From the NCBI GenBank assembly GCA_964019155.1, contig OZ025245.1, positions 1,908,343 to 1,972,342 of the forward strand: a stretch of 64,000 nt of DNA. The letters run 5' to 3'. The DNA comes from Osedax fenrisi. Taxonomy: Eukaryota > Annelida > Polychaeta > Sabellida > Siboglinidae. The stretch's first letter is position 1, and every line of letters starts with the position of its first letter. A model generated the notes under the pieces. The model worked only from the letters and a program-made list of their open reading frames with translations, had not been told where the DNA came from and ran no database searches. The position numbers and the translations under genes are program-made. Below, piece by piece: positions 38,347 to 62,832 of this stretch.

Positions 38347-38639
38347 CAGGTATTTATATCACCTAGTTCGTGGCAGTTACATGCGTAGCACGAGTAGTAT
38401 GTTGTGGATGACATCCATACGATAATAAACACCGATGTAAATACACACTCACACGCACACTCGCATACACACGCACACACACACTTATATATAATATTGT
38501 GAATATTGTGAATATTAGGACACGTAATTATTGTCCTTAGCGAGATAATTCGTTATCGGTGTTATTACATAATATTACGACTAGATTCGCGTAAACCTTA
38601 ATATTAATATTGCATAATTATATAGTCCGCGATTACAGC

Positions 38640-38681
<42 letters not shown>

Positions 38682-38887
38682 GAACGTATTGCCAATTATA
38701 TCCCGCTACACCTAAATGTGTGTACATAAATAGTGGTATAATTACGCGTACGGCCGATAATGAGTCATAGGACAGAATATTGAGAGCACATATCCGCCGA
38801 GAGAGGGGGTATACTATCGAGGACGGTACGACGTCATCGATAGGTTATTAATAATACGACATCTTACGAGCGACGCTGTTATTATAA

Positions 38888-38929
38888 TCACGTGACATCG
38901 ATATCACGTGAGCTCGACGTCACGTGAGT
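38888..38929. promoter_or_regulatory. Triple TCACGTGA cluster
   Basis: Three TCACGTGA palindromes lie within 42 bases, spaced about 16 and 17 bp, with ATCGATAT between the first two. This resembles a homotypic bHLH-factor site cluster. The nearest supported gene starts about 1.9 kb downstream, so a link to it is only a possibility. Confidence 0.35.
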
Positions 38930-39148
38930 GAATGTTTTCATTGTGTTGACTGGTCAATAAATGTGTCACGAGAGCCGCGGCTAGCGTTACCCCCACTAAG
39001 CGAACAATGGATATCCTTTACGTAACGATACGTTGTGTGTGTATTAATCATACTTAAGTATACTTAACGACGTCGATAATGAGGACAACCTAATATCGTA
39101 GGACATACCATATCGTAGGACATATCGATGTCATGGCGATTGTATTAG

Positions 39149-39196
39149 TAAAGATTCTGCGAAGCGGTGTGCAACTTTTCCTTCGGAAAATCTTTA
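39149..39196. mobile_element. MITE family 2, 48-bp minimal derivative
   Basis: TAAAGATTCTGCGAAGC and CCTTCGGAAAATCTTTA face each other with about 15 bases between them. These correspond to the two different termini of the 454-bp element at 13999-14452 with the interior missing. Confidence 0.5.
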
Positions 39197-39799
39197 GTTT
39201 TATCAACACCTTCTCAAATCTCGGTGGAGATTGTAGGAGGTCTTGGACCGGGTGTTATTCAACGTAGACTGTTCGATTAATCTTCTTTATCAGAAATGTC
39301 GTGACCGTAATCTAGACCCGTAAATCACCTAGGTCTCTTATCTGATATGTTCGAGGGCCCACTATGCTGAACACTGTCCTATTAATCACCACCTAATTGT
39401 AATTAATTCGTAAACAAGCGATCTTTAGATAATCAAGTATGTTGTTTACGCCAGCTCCCCGCTAGGGAATACTAGCATTTCATACCGTCGTCAACAACTT
39501 ATTTTTAACGACGATTCGTAAAATATTTCTTAGATTCGTAATAAAGTTTATTTACGTTTAAGCATATTTATATATAGACACGTCGATCCCATTCAACACA
39601 AACATGCAATTGTAATTTGCTTAAGTACAACGGACCTACTTCAAACATCAATAATATATTCACTACAACAGTATCATTATGATTACCATACGAAGAAATT
39701 CTTAAAGAATCTTGATAACTAACTTTTAAGTTAAACTTAGATACCAAGATACAAACGTATAGTATTGTATATACTACAACTACTACAACTACTACAGCC

Positions 39800-40210
39800 T
39801 ACTATAATTAAGTGTTCGGTGCTATTTTTATTCGCCCAGGGACAATAGGTAGAAGTCGCCACAGTTGCTGACTTTGATAGGTTTGAACGCAGGCCCCATG
39901 GAGCACAGTGTGTATGTGTGTGTTTGAGCGTAACCTTTGCCTGCTGCCTGCACAGGCGCATTGTTTATCTGGAGTCTGTTCACCGAGTTAACAACAATAA
40001 ACACACCAGATGCGACGTCCTCTCATCCCATCGCACACACGCACACACACGCACACACACGCACACGCACACACGCGCGCGCACACAGCGACGTCAACTT
40101 CTCCACCTAGTGGATGGGATTTTCCTCAACGGAGAGCGAGCTGGGCGCCCGATCCGTGTTTACAAACATGCCATTTTTTCTCTTTATTATAAGCAAACTC
40201 TTAGAGAAAC
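39800..40210. other. GC-richer segment upstream of the receptor gene
   Basis: Composition rises at 39830-40200, with a CA/CG microsatellite at 40033-40086. The segment contains a GTTTGAACGC word resembling a reversed polymerase III B box and a short open frame without recognisable motifs. It lies about 0.7 kb before the first coding exon and could include an upstream non-coding exon or promoter, or a decayed SINE. Confidence 0.3.
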
Positions 40211-40297
40211 GTAGCCCGCGTCTATTTATGTAGGCGCTACACTTGTGCTTGTTATTATTGTTTATTCTATAATATGAAATAGTTTATATATATAATT

Positions 40298-40335
<38 letters not shown>

Positions 40336-40387
40336 TATATATATAAAAAAATTGAATTTTAAATAAAAACATACATTTTTTATTTTC

Positions 40388-40445
<58 letters not shown>

Positions 40446-40870
40446 AATAATATCATATAGCGTAAGTAATATTATTAAGTATTCATATAAATTATATAAT
40501 ATATATATAATAACTTTTTTCATAATTAGTATTTTAATTCACAGTATTAGAATGTAAACAACTATTTTGATTCCTCAATTTCTCACTAAACCTCATTATA
40601 ATAAATGACATGCCATCGGTGTGTATAACGCAGTTAGTTATACAAATAACGCTCATAGGGATATACTGTACTCTAATAGTTACTCATACTGTCAATCAAA
40701 CTATTAAATTAAAGAGAACCGCCATATATAATTACTACGGTAACATATTTTCCATACCAACTTTTTGTTAAACTAACTATATGTATACACTACCTAATTA
40801 TATATACTTAACTAATTAGTAATATTAACCGTACACATTACAGACACACATTATCTCTCTATCGCTTACC

Positions 40871-54454
<13,584 letters not shown>

Positions 54455-55180
54455 ACAACACGAAGATAGAACAGCCACACCACCGCAATACTAAACCATT
54501 AAGGCCCGCTATCTGAAGTCGACGATTTACCCAAATCGGCATCGAATTCGCCTCCACCTACTTTTTCTATACCCCGTACCCATATCACATGTATATTTAT
54601 ACCCCGAACATACCGTATACCCTTAACCCTGTACATATTTTTATAACAAAAGAGAGATGGAAATGGACGCGCGTATCGTTGTGTAGATTGCGTCGGTTCG
54701 TTTAGTTAGGCGCGACCATCGCTATATGAATAATGTAAATATACACAGCCACCACCACCACCACCAATACTACTACTGCTGCAAGCCTGATTCAGTACAT
54801 CTGAAGAGAGGGCGGTCACTACATTAACCGCCGCGGTGTGAACCTACTAGTTATGTAATACCCCACCCCCGCCCGTCGCCCCCCATTACGTAACGTTGTG
54901 ATTGTTTTTATAACGTATTGATTTCATGGCCTCCATTCACTAGTATCCGAGCTGTCAGCCAAATATGTAATATAAACATATGCGTCGATGATGTATTTTA
55001 TATATATATGTATATATATATATATATTCTATTGCCATATTATATACACATATATTGTGATTTTTATGATAATGTGAATAGGCTGTGAATACCACTTGAA
55101 ATTTACTTTTGTGCAATTTATTACGAACACGAGTATTAGACCACATCATCTGAATAAATATATATATTTCCTATTATAAG
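54455..55180 (+). other. Probable 3' UTR of the receptor gene
   Basis: After the TAG the sequence stays relatively GC-rich to about 54960, with a CCACCACCACCA stretch, then becomes AT-rich. The hexamer AATAAA occurs at 55153-55158, a plausible polyadenylation signal. No further coding exon is seen before the transposon remnants begin at 55380. Confidence 0.5.
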
Positions 55181-55379
55181 TTTACTTACTTAATACCAGA
55201 AATTAAATATTTTATTTATTATATATTTTCTTAAGGGCCGGGGAAAGAGGGGCATTATACATGATAAACATATAGGATATTTATCTATAATTATTGAGTA
55301 CTAAAAGTCCATTATAACTTTATAAATACAAAAATAACAAATCATTTTTTTTTGTATCTTGTAGAACTATATATATATA

Positions 55380-55925
55380 TAATGATAATAATAGGATGAA
55401 GAGAATGGGACCTATCATTACCTATCTTCCACTCCTTTTCTCCTCATAAGAATGGTTGTAAATGGAGCGCATCTCCTTCTTTTAGCACACCTCACTATTT
55501 ATCTTTATTAACTTTATGAGTATGATTACTTTTATTTATTGATATATTAGTTAGATGTATAGTTAATAGATTAAATTTACATGTTTGTCAGTCTAATAAA
55601 CATAATTTTATAAGGGCTATTCATATTTTCACCTAACCGTGTTTTTGACAAACCTATATATGGATCTTCTCCCAGTGTATTTCATATTCGGAATATGTTA
55701 TTGACAATTTCGACTGCTACATCTGTTCTATCATTAGCTTGCCTGTTACCTGGGCTCTTGAAATTTATTATAAAATTCCACTTATTTAAGAATTATATAA
55801 AATCATGTTCTGTAAATTGGGGACTACTGTCAGTTGTTGTATTAAATACCATATCTGCTGAACTATTGTTCAGTGTAAATATACTTGTAGATGTTTTATA
55901 TCATTATTTAAACACTTCTTAATTT
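55380..55925 (-). pseudogene. Ty3/gypsy-type retrotransposon integrase remnant
   Basis: The minus strand carries, in order, fragments that fit the integrase of gypsy-like LTR elements: TDSSPQFTEHDF (second catalytic aspartate region, usual form S/T-D-N-G-P-Q-F), FLNKWNFIINFKSPGNRQAN (F-L-x-x-W-x-I then S-P-x-x-P-Q-S-N), DVAVEIVNNIF (A-E-R-A-V-Q-x-x-K, with the catalytic glutamate apparently lost), DPYIGLSKTRL (D-P-Y-L-A-L-L-x-Y-R) and LKEGDALHLQPF with GEKEWKIGN (post-integrase motif). Stops and frameshifts interrupt it and a segment before the second aspartate is deleted. It is a dead copy. The + strand open frame at 55695-55922 is its shadow. No LTRs were found. Confidence 0.7.
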
Positions 55926-56029
55926 ATTTTTGTATACGCTTTTTTAATCTTTATATTTAAGTTAATTTAAATCTTTGTTATTTTGTATTTCCTGTTCGTT
56001 TGTTTTTATTATTTTTCGTTATCGTTATA

Positions 56030-56082
56030 CACCAGAGAGGGCACCCGCTATATTGGTGTTTAAATAAAAAATTCAATTCAAT
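56030..56082 (+). mobile_element. Possible LINE 3' terminus
   Basis: GAGAGGGCACCCGCTATATT is followed by GGTGTTTAAATAAAAAATTC and a short ATTCA repeat. Many non-LTR elements end with a conserved UTR, an AATAAA-like signal and a simple-repeat tail of this sort. No coding part on this strand is recognised upstream. Confidence 0.3.
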
Positions 56083-56499
56083 ATTATGTATACGATCTAT
56101 TTATATAATATTACAATATTGTATATATATATTCCATGGAAGAACAATCAACTAGTAGTAAGTAATTGCGATCATTATATGTAAATAGGTGTACACCAGT
56201 AGTTTTCCACAATACCTCCAATCGTTCTATTTTAATTATAGATTCCCTGGGTTGTTGTATGAATAATGTGGTACAAACCCACATTCTTTGACATACTTTA
56301 TTATATCTACCGAAGAAGGAAGGACGTATTAATTCCTTCCTTTTATTATTGATAATATTGTAATCTCTCCTTTTCCTATCGCCTCCAAATTAGGTATATT
56401 TTTAGATTCTATAGAAGAGTATACTATTTCCTTCATTCCATCTAAATTTGAATCTAAAAATGATCATACTTAAGTAGGGAATATAGAAATATGTTGTAG

Positions 56500-56761
56500 A
56501 TTTGAGGCATTAAGGAGAATATTATTAGAAATGAGCCATTCTTAATTACAATTAATAACATTACCATAATTGGAGAGATAATTATTGAGATCTGGTGATG
56601 AATTAGTAGACAGAAACATACATAGTGGGATAGAAAATATTATGACGTATGCATACTGATGATAATAGATAGGATATTTAGATATTTGTATTGAATTCCA
56701 TAATACCTTAAGGTAGTGGATATGAACAAACAGAGAAAATTGAAGGACCGATTACTGATCC
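56500..56761 (-). pseudogene. LINE reverse-transcriptase palm fragment, decayed
   Basis: On the minus strand GSVIGPSIFSV corresponds to the RT motif G-V-P-Q-G-S-V-L-G-P-x-L-F. After a frameshift YHQYAYVIIFSIP corresponds to the H-x-Y-A-D-D-T-Q region (catalytic YADD degraded), followed by SSPDLNNYLSNYGNVIN, then EWLISNNILLNASN (W-x-x-x-N-x-L-x-L-N-x-x-K). Several stops are present. This CR1/L2-like order is inferred. Confidence 0.55.
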
Positions 56762-57006
56762 ATGAGTAACATCATATTATATAGGAGAAGGGAAAGAAAA
56801 ATAATTATATATTTGTTTACACTACTGCTACGGTCAGATAGATATGAAGTAGGACCTAAATAGTGAGATGGCAAGGTCTTTAATTCAAAGCAGGTATTTA
56901 CAATTTCAGGCATAACAAATTTCCGATAACAATTAGATAATAATAATAAGTAATCATAAATATATGATATAGTTTATGAGATATAGGATATATAGCCTAT
57001 TGATCA

Positions 57007-57057
<51 letters not shown>

Positions 57058-57254
57058 ATTATATATTTTTTCGGAAAATGTTTTAACAATACATTGTTGT
57101 AAAAAAAACTCTTATTATTATTTTATTATAATTTTCTTACCATATAAGCGAATCGGTTTGTTTATACAAGAAGTATACTATAAGGGTATTATATATGATA
57201 CATATATATGGCCATATGTTAGTGCATAATGAACCGTTTATCATCATAATCATC

Positions 57255-57290
<36 letters not shown>

Positions 57291-57450
57291 ATAGTGTATC
57301 AATTAAATTTATATTTATATATTTATCTACCTTATAACATAATATATACCTATTACACATTATGAAATAAGGGTATGTTGGGTGTTATATAATATACACT
57401 GTATACACATTAGATATATACCTCTAAAGGTGTTAGACTTGTGCAAACTA
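56762..57450. other. AT-rich gene-free block
   Basis: Nothing coding is supported. (TA)n runs occur at 57013-57051 and 57260-57288. 56762-56950 may contain more of the same decayed LINE but cannot be read. Confidence 0.4.
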
Positions 57451-58374
57451 TAGGGGAAGGTAACCTAGTATGGACACTTTAACAATAAATGGTCTTCATA
57501 TTTTATAACTCATTATTGTTATTCAAAAATTACAATATATTAATATTATATGATTATAGATATTATTGTGATTTTAAAATTTTATTTAATCTTTTAATCT
57601 TTTAATTCCATAGATAATGGGGGACCCGTCGGGGTGTCCGTATTCGGTACCCGTGTCCTAATACGGACAGTGTCCGTCGGACACCCTATTTGCCACTAGA
57701 TAAACTATATATCATTGATGAATCATCAGACAAATTACAATTACATTATTTATAATTAATTTTATGAACAATTTATTCTAATTTAATTAGTTAATAATTT
57801 ATTTATTTTTATTATTTTTTAATTAGTAATACAATTTAAGTATCTAAGTAATAAAATGTTTAGATTTAGCTTTATTGGTGGTATTAATATTATAACTATT
57901 CTGATTTTCATAAAAATCGCGTGCGTTATAATATTAATACCAGCAATAAAGCTATAGGGTGCCTGTATTAAGACATATATATATAGTGTCCGTATTATGG
58001 ACTTATATAACCACTAGATATATACTATGCTTATAACTTAATGAATATTTAATAACAAATATAAAAATTATATATATAATTTATAATACCTTCTTTTTTA
58101 ATAATATAGTGTTATATTTATATTTTATAACGATACATTTGTATATTCTTGAGAAGGTTTTAAGTTGAAATTTTTTTTATAAATTTAAAAACGTAATAAA
58201 AAAATCAGTTTATTGGATAGTTTATTAGATCAGCAATATATAGAATAATTTAAAAATAAAAAATACTTTTTAGACTATTTATATAATTATGAATATTTTA
58301 TTCAATACATTTTTTTTGTAGGATTTATGGTTTCTGAGATACAGAGAGAGTCCGTATTCGGTTACTTTCCTCTA
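57451..58374. mobile_element. 924-bp element with 27-bp TIRs and an internal hairpin
   Basis: The left end is TAGGGGAAGGTAACCTAGTA, continuing TGGACACT. The reverse complement of the right end is TAGAGGAAAGTAACCGAATA, continuing CGGACTCT, with about 21 of 27 positions identical. Inside, GTGTCCGTATT-type words repeat at about 57634, 57663 and 57985, so the terminal motif is reiterated. A 30-bp-stem hairpin occupies 57867-57954. No transposase is seen and no target-site duplication is clear. Confidence 0.5.
57867..57954. repeat. 88-nt hairpin, 30-bp stem with one mismatch
   Basis: The left arm TAGCTTTATTGGTGGTATTA plus ATATTATAAC pairs with the right arm over 30 bp with a single mismatch and a 28-nt loop that itself holds a short stem (GATTTTCATAAAAATC). 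Size and geometry are like a microRNA precursor, but the location inside an inverted-repeat element makes a transposon origin more likely. Confidence 0.75.
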
Positions 58375-58988
58375 GACAACCCAGTAAAAACAATGGAATA
58401 TAAAAATAAAAAGAGTGGAATGAAATGTAAACTTTCGTGTTCTAATTTGTATACATGCATAATAAAAATGCTTTCATAATATATAATATTTTATATTATA
58501 TAAATGTATTAAATAAATTAAAATAATTAATAATGTTATATTATTTTATCTGAATATATGCAATATTTAATTTTAATGATGATGATTATATAGGATTTAT
58601 TATGCATTCAAATAGAGTCATATATATATACAATAACAATTAGATAATAATACATTATTATTAATAATGCGTTGAAGATAAAACGAGAATAAATAAATAA
58701 TACAGGAATAATAAGTTGCATTATTTGGAGATTAAAGAAAAAGAGAAAATAATAAATAATATTTATAAATCGTTTGAGGGACCTATAGGTAGTAGACCTA
58801 TATATAGAATGAATAGAATCATAGTAGAAAGTGATTTACATAGAGTGGGACCTGCATTTCTAAATTCTATATAATTTATGGAAGTTTTATTAGAGTTCCG
58901 GGATATATGGAGAGGATCTTTCTGGTAACGAAGAGAATTTGATATTGTACATTTTTTAATTAGATCAGATATATAGTTAGGGGTGAAA

Positions 58989-59024
<36 letters not shown>

Positions 59025-59301
59025 ATATATATATATTGTATCTATTAGATACCTATATATACATTTACAATATATTTTAAATGTAATAATAAAAATATAT
59101 ATTAATAACATGTGTGTACGTTTATAATGAGAGATTTACACTGGTAATGTGTACATAATATGATATAATATTATTGATATACGTATATAATATTATATGA
59201 TATAAGATATGGACATTATGGCCCGTATGGGTATATAATATTAGTATTTTATTTGTTTAAATGTATATTACAAACTTGCTTTATGTATTACAAACTTGCT
59301 T

Positions 59302-59371
<70 letters not shown>

Positions 59372-59569
59372 CACATATTTATAGAAATTGTATGAATTAA
59401 CTTATAGTATATTTAGGCAGCCCTATCTATTAGCATCTTTATATCCAATTTTATTATGTAATATATCATATATTAGTATATTATCGTACTATATTATAGC
59501 TATATATCTTTGGTTAATTTTCAAAGCTCCAACATTTAGATAGATAGATTATAATACAAAGGTAACATT
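58375..59569. other. AT-rich gene-free block
   Basis: No gene is supported. A slightly GC-richer strip at 58760-58940 resembles decayed coding sequence but no motif can be read. (TA)n runs lie at 58991-59021 and 59305-59367. Confidence 0.35.
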
Positions 59570-60440
59570 GATTTTACATTATATTATTCATATTTTATTT
59601 TAAAATTTATTTTAGATTATATTATTCATATAGTTATTTGTTTGATTATTTTATAAATTCTATTTTATTTTAACACTGATTTTACATTATATTATTCAGA
59701 TTTATATTTGTTTAATTATTTTATAAATTTTATAAATCTATTTTATTTTTACATTTATTTTACATAACATTATTCATATTTATATTTGTATTTATTTGAT
59801 TATTTTATAAATTCTATTTTATAGTAAAATTAATTTGACATTATATTATGCATATTAGTATTTGTTTGATTATTTTATAAATTCTATTTTATTTTAACAT
59901 TAATTGTACATTATATTATTCATATTTATATTTGTTTGATTATATTATAAATTCTATTTTATTTTAACATGTTAACATTTTAACATTTATTTTACATTAT
60001 ATGAATAATATGTGTATTTATTTGATTATTTTATAAATTCTATTTCATTTTAACATTGATTTTACATTATAGTATTCATATTTGTATTTGTATTTGTTTG
60101 ATTATTTCATAAATTCTATTTTATTTTAACATTGATTTTACAGGGATTTTAAATAATATTATAAGAATTTGATTGAGTATACTTATAATACGTATTATAT
60201 AAATTTATTTTATTTCTATATTTATTTTAAATATTATATTATTTGTATTTTTATTTATTTTATTATTTCATAATTCAATTTTATTAAAAATTTATTTTAT
60301 AGGTACATGTATTTTACATTATATTATTTGTATATGTTTGAGTGTTTCATAAATTCCATTTTATTTTTACATTGATTTTACATTATATTATTCATATTCG
60401 TATTTTTATTTGTTTGATTATTTTATAAATTCTATTTTAT
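59570..60440. repeat. About 70-bp AT-rich satellite, roughly 11 copies
   Basis: Units contain GATTTTACATTATATTATTC, then ATATTTATATTTGTTTGATT and ATTTTATAAATTCTATTTTA in fixed order. Copies diverge by substitutions and small indels. The array ends just before a LINE remnant. Confidence 0.8.
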
Positions 60441-60519
60441 TTGTATACCATGTCCCTTTAAAAAGAAAACAAACATCAGATAATCCTGCACAAAATAATA
60501 AAAATAAAATAATAAAAAA

Positions 60520-61183
60520 TTAAATCACGAGGAATACAGTATCACTGCCTTTCACTCATTTGTTAATTCAAAAGATAATCACGACAAACCAGTAAAATCA
60601 AGACACCTGCTAAAAGAAGAATATTCAGTAATCGATGATGAATAATTATATAGGGAAATACAGCGAGTATAATTAGCTAACTTAATATGCAAACAGGCTG
60701 ACATTTGGAAGTTAATCAAATACATTAGGAAGATCCTACTGAAAGAAAGAATTCGTGAAGTAGACAAATTAAAGCTAATATATTACTATAGTAAGAAGAA
60801 CCTAAACCAGAAAGAATTTCTAAATAATCATATCAAAAATCTCCTTGGCCACGAACAACAATAAGCCTAATAAATAGACTCATAAAACCCTATATAAATT
60901 CACAAATTGAAACTATCAACTATACAAAATTAATATACCGATAAGTCCATTTTCAAAAGAAGAATATAATAGGGTGAATAATAGGTTGACCGATGGCAAG
61001 GCTGCGGGTCCAGATAAAATATCTACAGAAATTCTCAAGTACGAAAACTTCAATGACATAATACTCACATATGATAATAAGTTCGCAACTCGATCTGAAA
61101 AGCCCGATCATAAATGTGTTTACGCATATTATAATATCATAATTCTCTCTCAGAATATTCTAGTAGAAATGGGCAACTATTAG
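60520..61183 (+). pseudogene. LINE fragment: pre-RT linker and start of the RT domain
   Basis: A series of short in-frame matches follows the order of an endonuclease/reverse-transcriptase LINE: EFLNNHIKNLLGHEQQ at about 60814-60861 (H-F-x-N-L-L-G), then from about 60944 SPFSKEEYNRVNNRLTDGKA and AAGPDKISTEILKYENFNDI, the conserved entry to the RT fingers (K-A-A/P-G-x-D-x-I-P-x-E-x-x-K). Many stops lie upstream. It may be the upstream part of the same family whose 3' end is at 36446, but no overlap allows a check. Confidence 0.65.
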
Positions 61184-61188
61184 TGCTG

Positions 61189-61345
61189 GCCAGCTTTTAA
61201 TGCCGATCCGATAGTTTTGGCTATTGATGCCGAGCGGATACTTCATTTTTGGAACAAAATTGAACCTAAAGAGCCGAGCCGAAACTGCGTCTAAACGGGC
61301 CCGAGTCGAATCGGAGACTCTTACAAAACATAACCGAGTCGATAT
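61189..61345. mobile_element. Diverged relative of the 28358 MITE
   Basis: The sequence begins TAGTGCTGGCC at 61181, and ATGCCGATCCGA, ATGCCGAGCGGA, GAGCCGAGCCGAAACT and CGAGTCGA words recur, as in the interior of the element at 28358-28519. A clear inverted end was not found. Confidence 0.35.
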
Positions 61346-61536
61346 GATGCTTTTTTAAAGTTACACTCTAATGCTAATTTATATATATTTCATATTTACA
61401 TTTATTTAAAAAAATTATCTGCAATATCATTTATAAATGATTATATAAATTATATTTAGATACACAAATTATATTTTTTTATGAATGTAAATTATAATAT
61501 AATGTAGAATGTATGAAATTACAATAATGATATGCT

Positions 61537-61540
<4 letters not shown>

Positions 61541-61596
<56 letters not shown>

Positions 61597-61633
61597 TATA
61601 AACCGTGGTGTAATTCTATGACTTATTATATGG

Positions 61634-61672
<39 letters not shown>
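61541..61672. repeat. Two long (TA)n runs
   Basis: TA runs at 61541-61593 and 61638-61672, separated by about 45 bases of unique sequence. Confidence 0.9.
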
Positions 61673-61678
<6 letters not shown>

Positions 61679-62039
61679 GAATCTAATAGGTCCATATTAA
61701 GTATGGATTATATTTTGTATTATACATATAAAACATACTTATTTATTTTATAAAATATCATCGAATAAATATAATACTAAAGAGTATAACAACTAAATAA
61801 TGTAATGAATAAAAGTTTGCATTTTAATAGATCAGATTATAATATTCTGCTTCAACGACTATACATATACATATTTTGATATTATTAATGAATGTGAATT
61901 TTTCTATATAGAATTATATATAAATTAATTCATCTCTTATATAATATTAATTAGAAGGTATGTAATATTTCCTAAGACTTAATTCAATTTCAATAAATAT
62001 AATAAGCATATCTTTTGGAAATTATATAGATTTAAAATA
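61673..62039. other. AT-rich gene-free stretch
   Basis: Nothing recognisable on either strand. Confidence 0.4.
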
Positions 62040-62197
62040 TGGCGCCGGTTTCTTAGGTGGTTAGCTCGTCATCCAATCAGAGCTCTCCATTAGCATTACT
62101 ACCAACACCGTCCTCCGCATGGATACGCTTAGCAACGTAAACAATAAACTTAACGCATTCGTCTCCGCACAATATATAACCGCGCACACCTACGCAA

Positions 62198-62230
<33 letters not shown>

Positions 62231-62400
62231 GGATATACCCATTATAAACTAATACACGCGTATCTATAAATAGATATTACCTCACACTATGACGCAAGTG
62301 GAACAGCAACACCTTCCCCAACAGCAAATGTTAGTATCCATGGTAACCGGGTATAGGGTGTGCTATACGAAGCAAACGCTGCTGCGCGTAAAGGGGTATT
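62040..62400 (+). promoter_or_regulatory. Promoter-like GC island, possible first exon
   Basis: Composition rises sharply from ATGGCGCCGG at 62039. A CCAAT box (CCAATCAG) lies near 62074, and after a (TA) run an ATG at 62289 opens a 43-codon frame (MTQVEQQHLPQQQMLVSM). A GTAACC site follows that ATG stretch near 62342 and could act as a donor. This could be the 5' end of a gene continuing beyond the window, but no domain or partner exon is visible. Confidence 0.25.
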
Positions 62401-62565
62401 CATATAATAAATAGAATATTGTATACGCAACGTCGTGCAAAATATAGAACATGTTCTATTTGGAGCGATGTAGGGACGTAAAACATAGTTTCACATACAG
62501 CGATTCCACGATACGATGTTCATTTGACGTTTGCGTGCGTGACTACGTCCCTTTACACTGTGGGC

Positions 62566-62832
62566 CAGTGCCTTTTTTATATCCTTAAAGGATATAAAAA
62601 TGGAGGAAAAATTCAAGAAATAATTATTTTGTTTTCAATTTAATATGAAAAACATTTTCATAAATACATCTACTGATTTATAATAAATAATAGGATTATG
62701 ATATAATTGATTATGAAAATTAAGTTTTTTAATATTTTGAATATTAATTTTTTGTGGGCAACATTTAAAAGTGAGGGGAATATATAATAGTGGGGAGAAA
62801 TTTCTCAAAAAATACCCCTTGTAAAGGCACTA
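62566..62832. mobile_element. MITE family 1, copy B (267 bp)
   Basis: The left end is CAGTGCCTTTTTTATAT and the right end TGTAAAGGCACTA. The same 5 bases TGGGC flank both sides (62561-62565 and 62833-62837), a possible target-site duplication. Internal blocks match 1282-1524 and 5350-5437. A short perfect ATATCCTTAAAGGATAT palindrome lies just inside the left end. Confidence 0.65.

Noticed and set aside
55695..55922. 75-codon + strand hydrophobic open frame
   Set aside because: The opposite strand reads as a decayed gypsy-type integrase, so this frame is its shadow.
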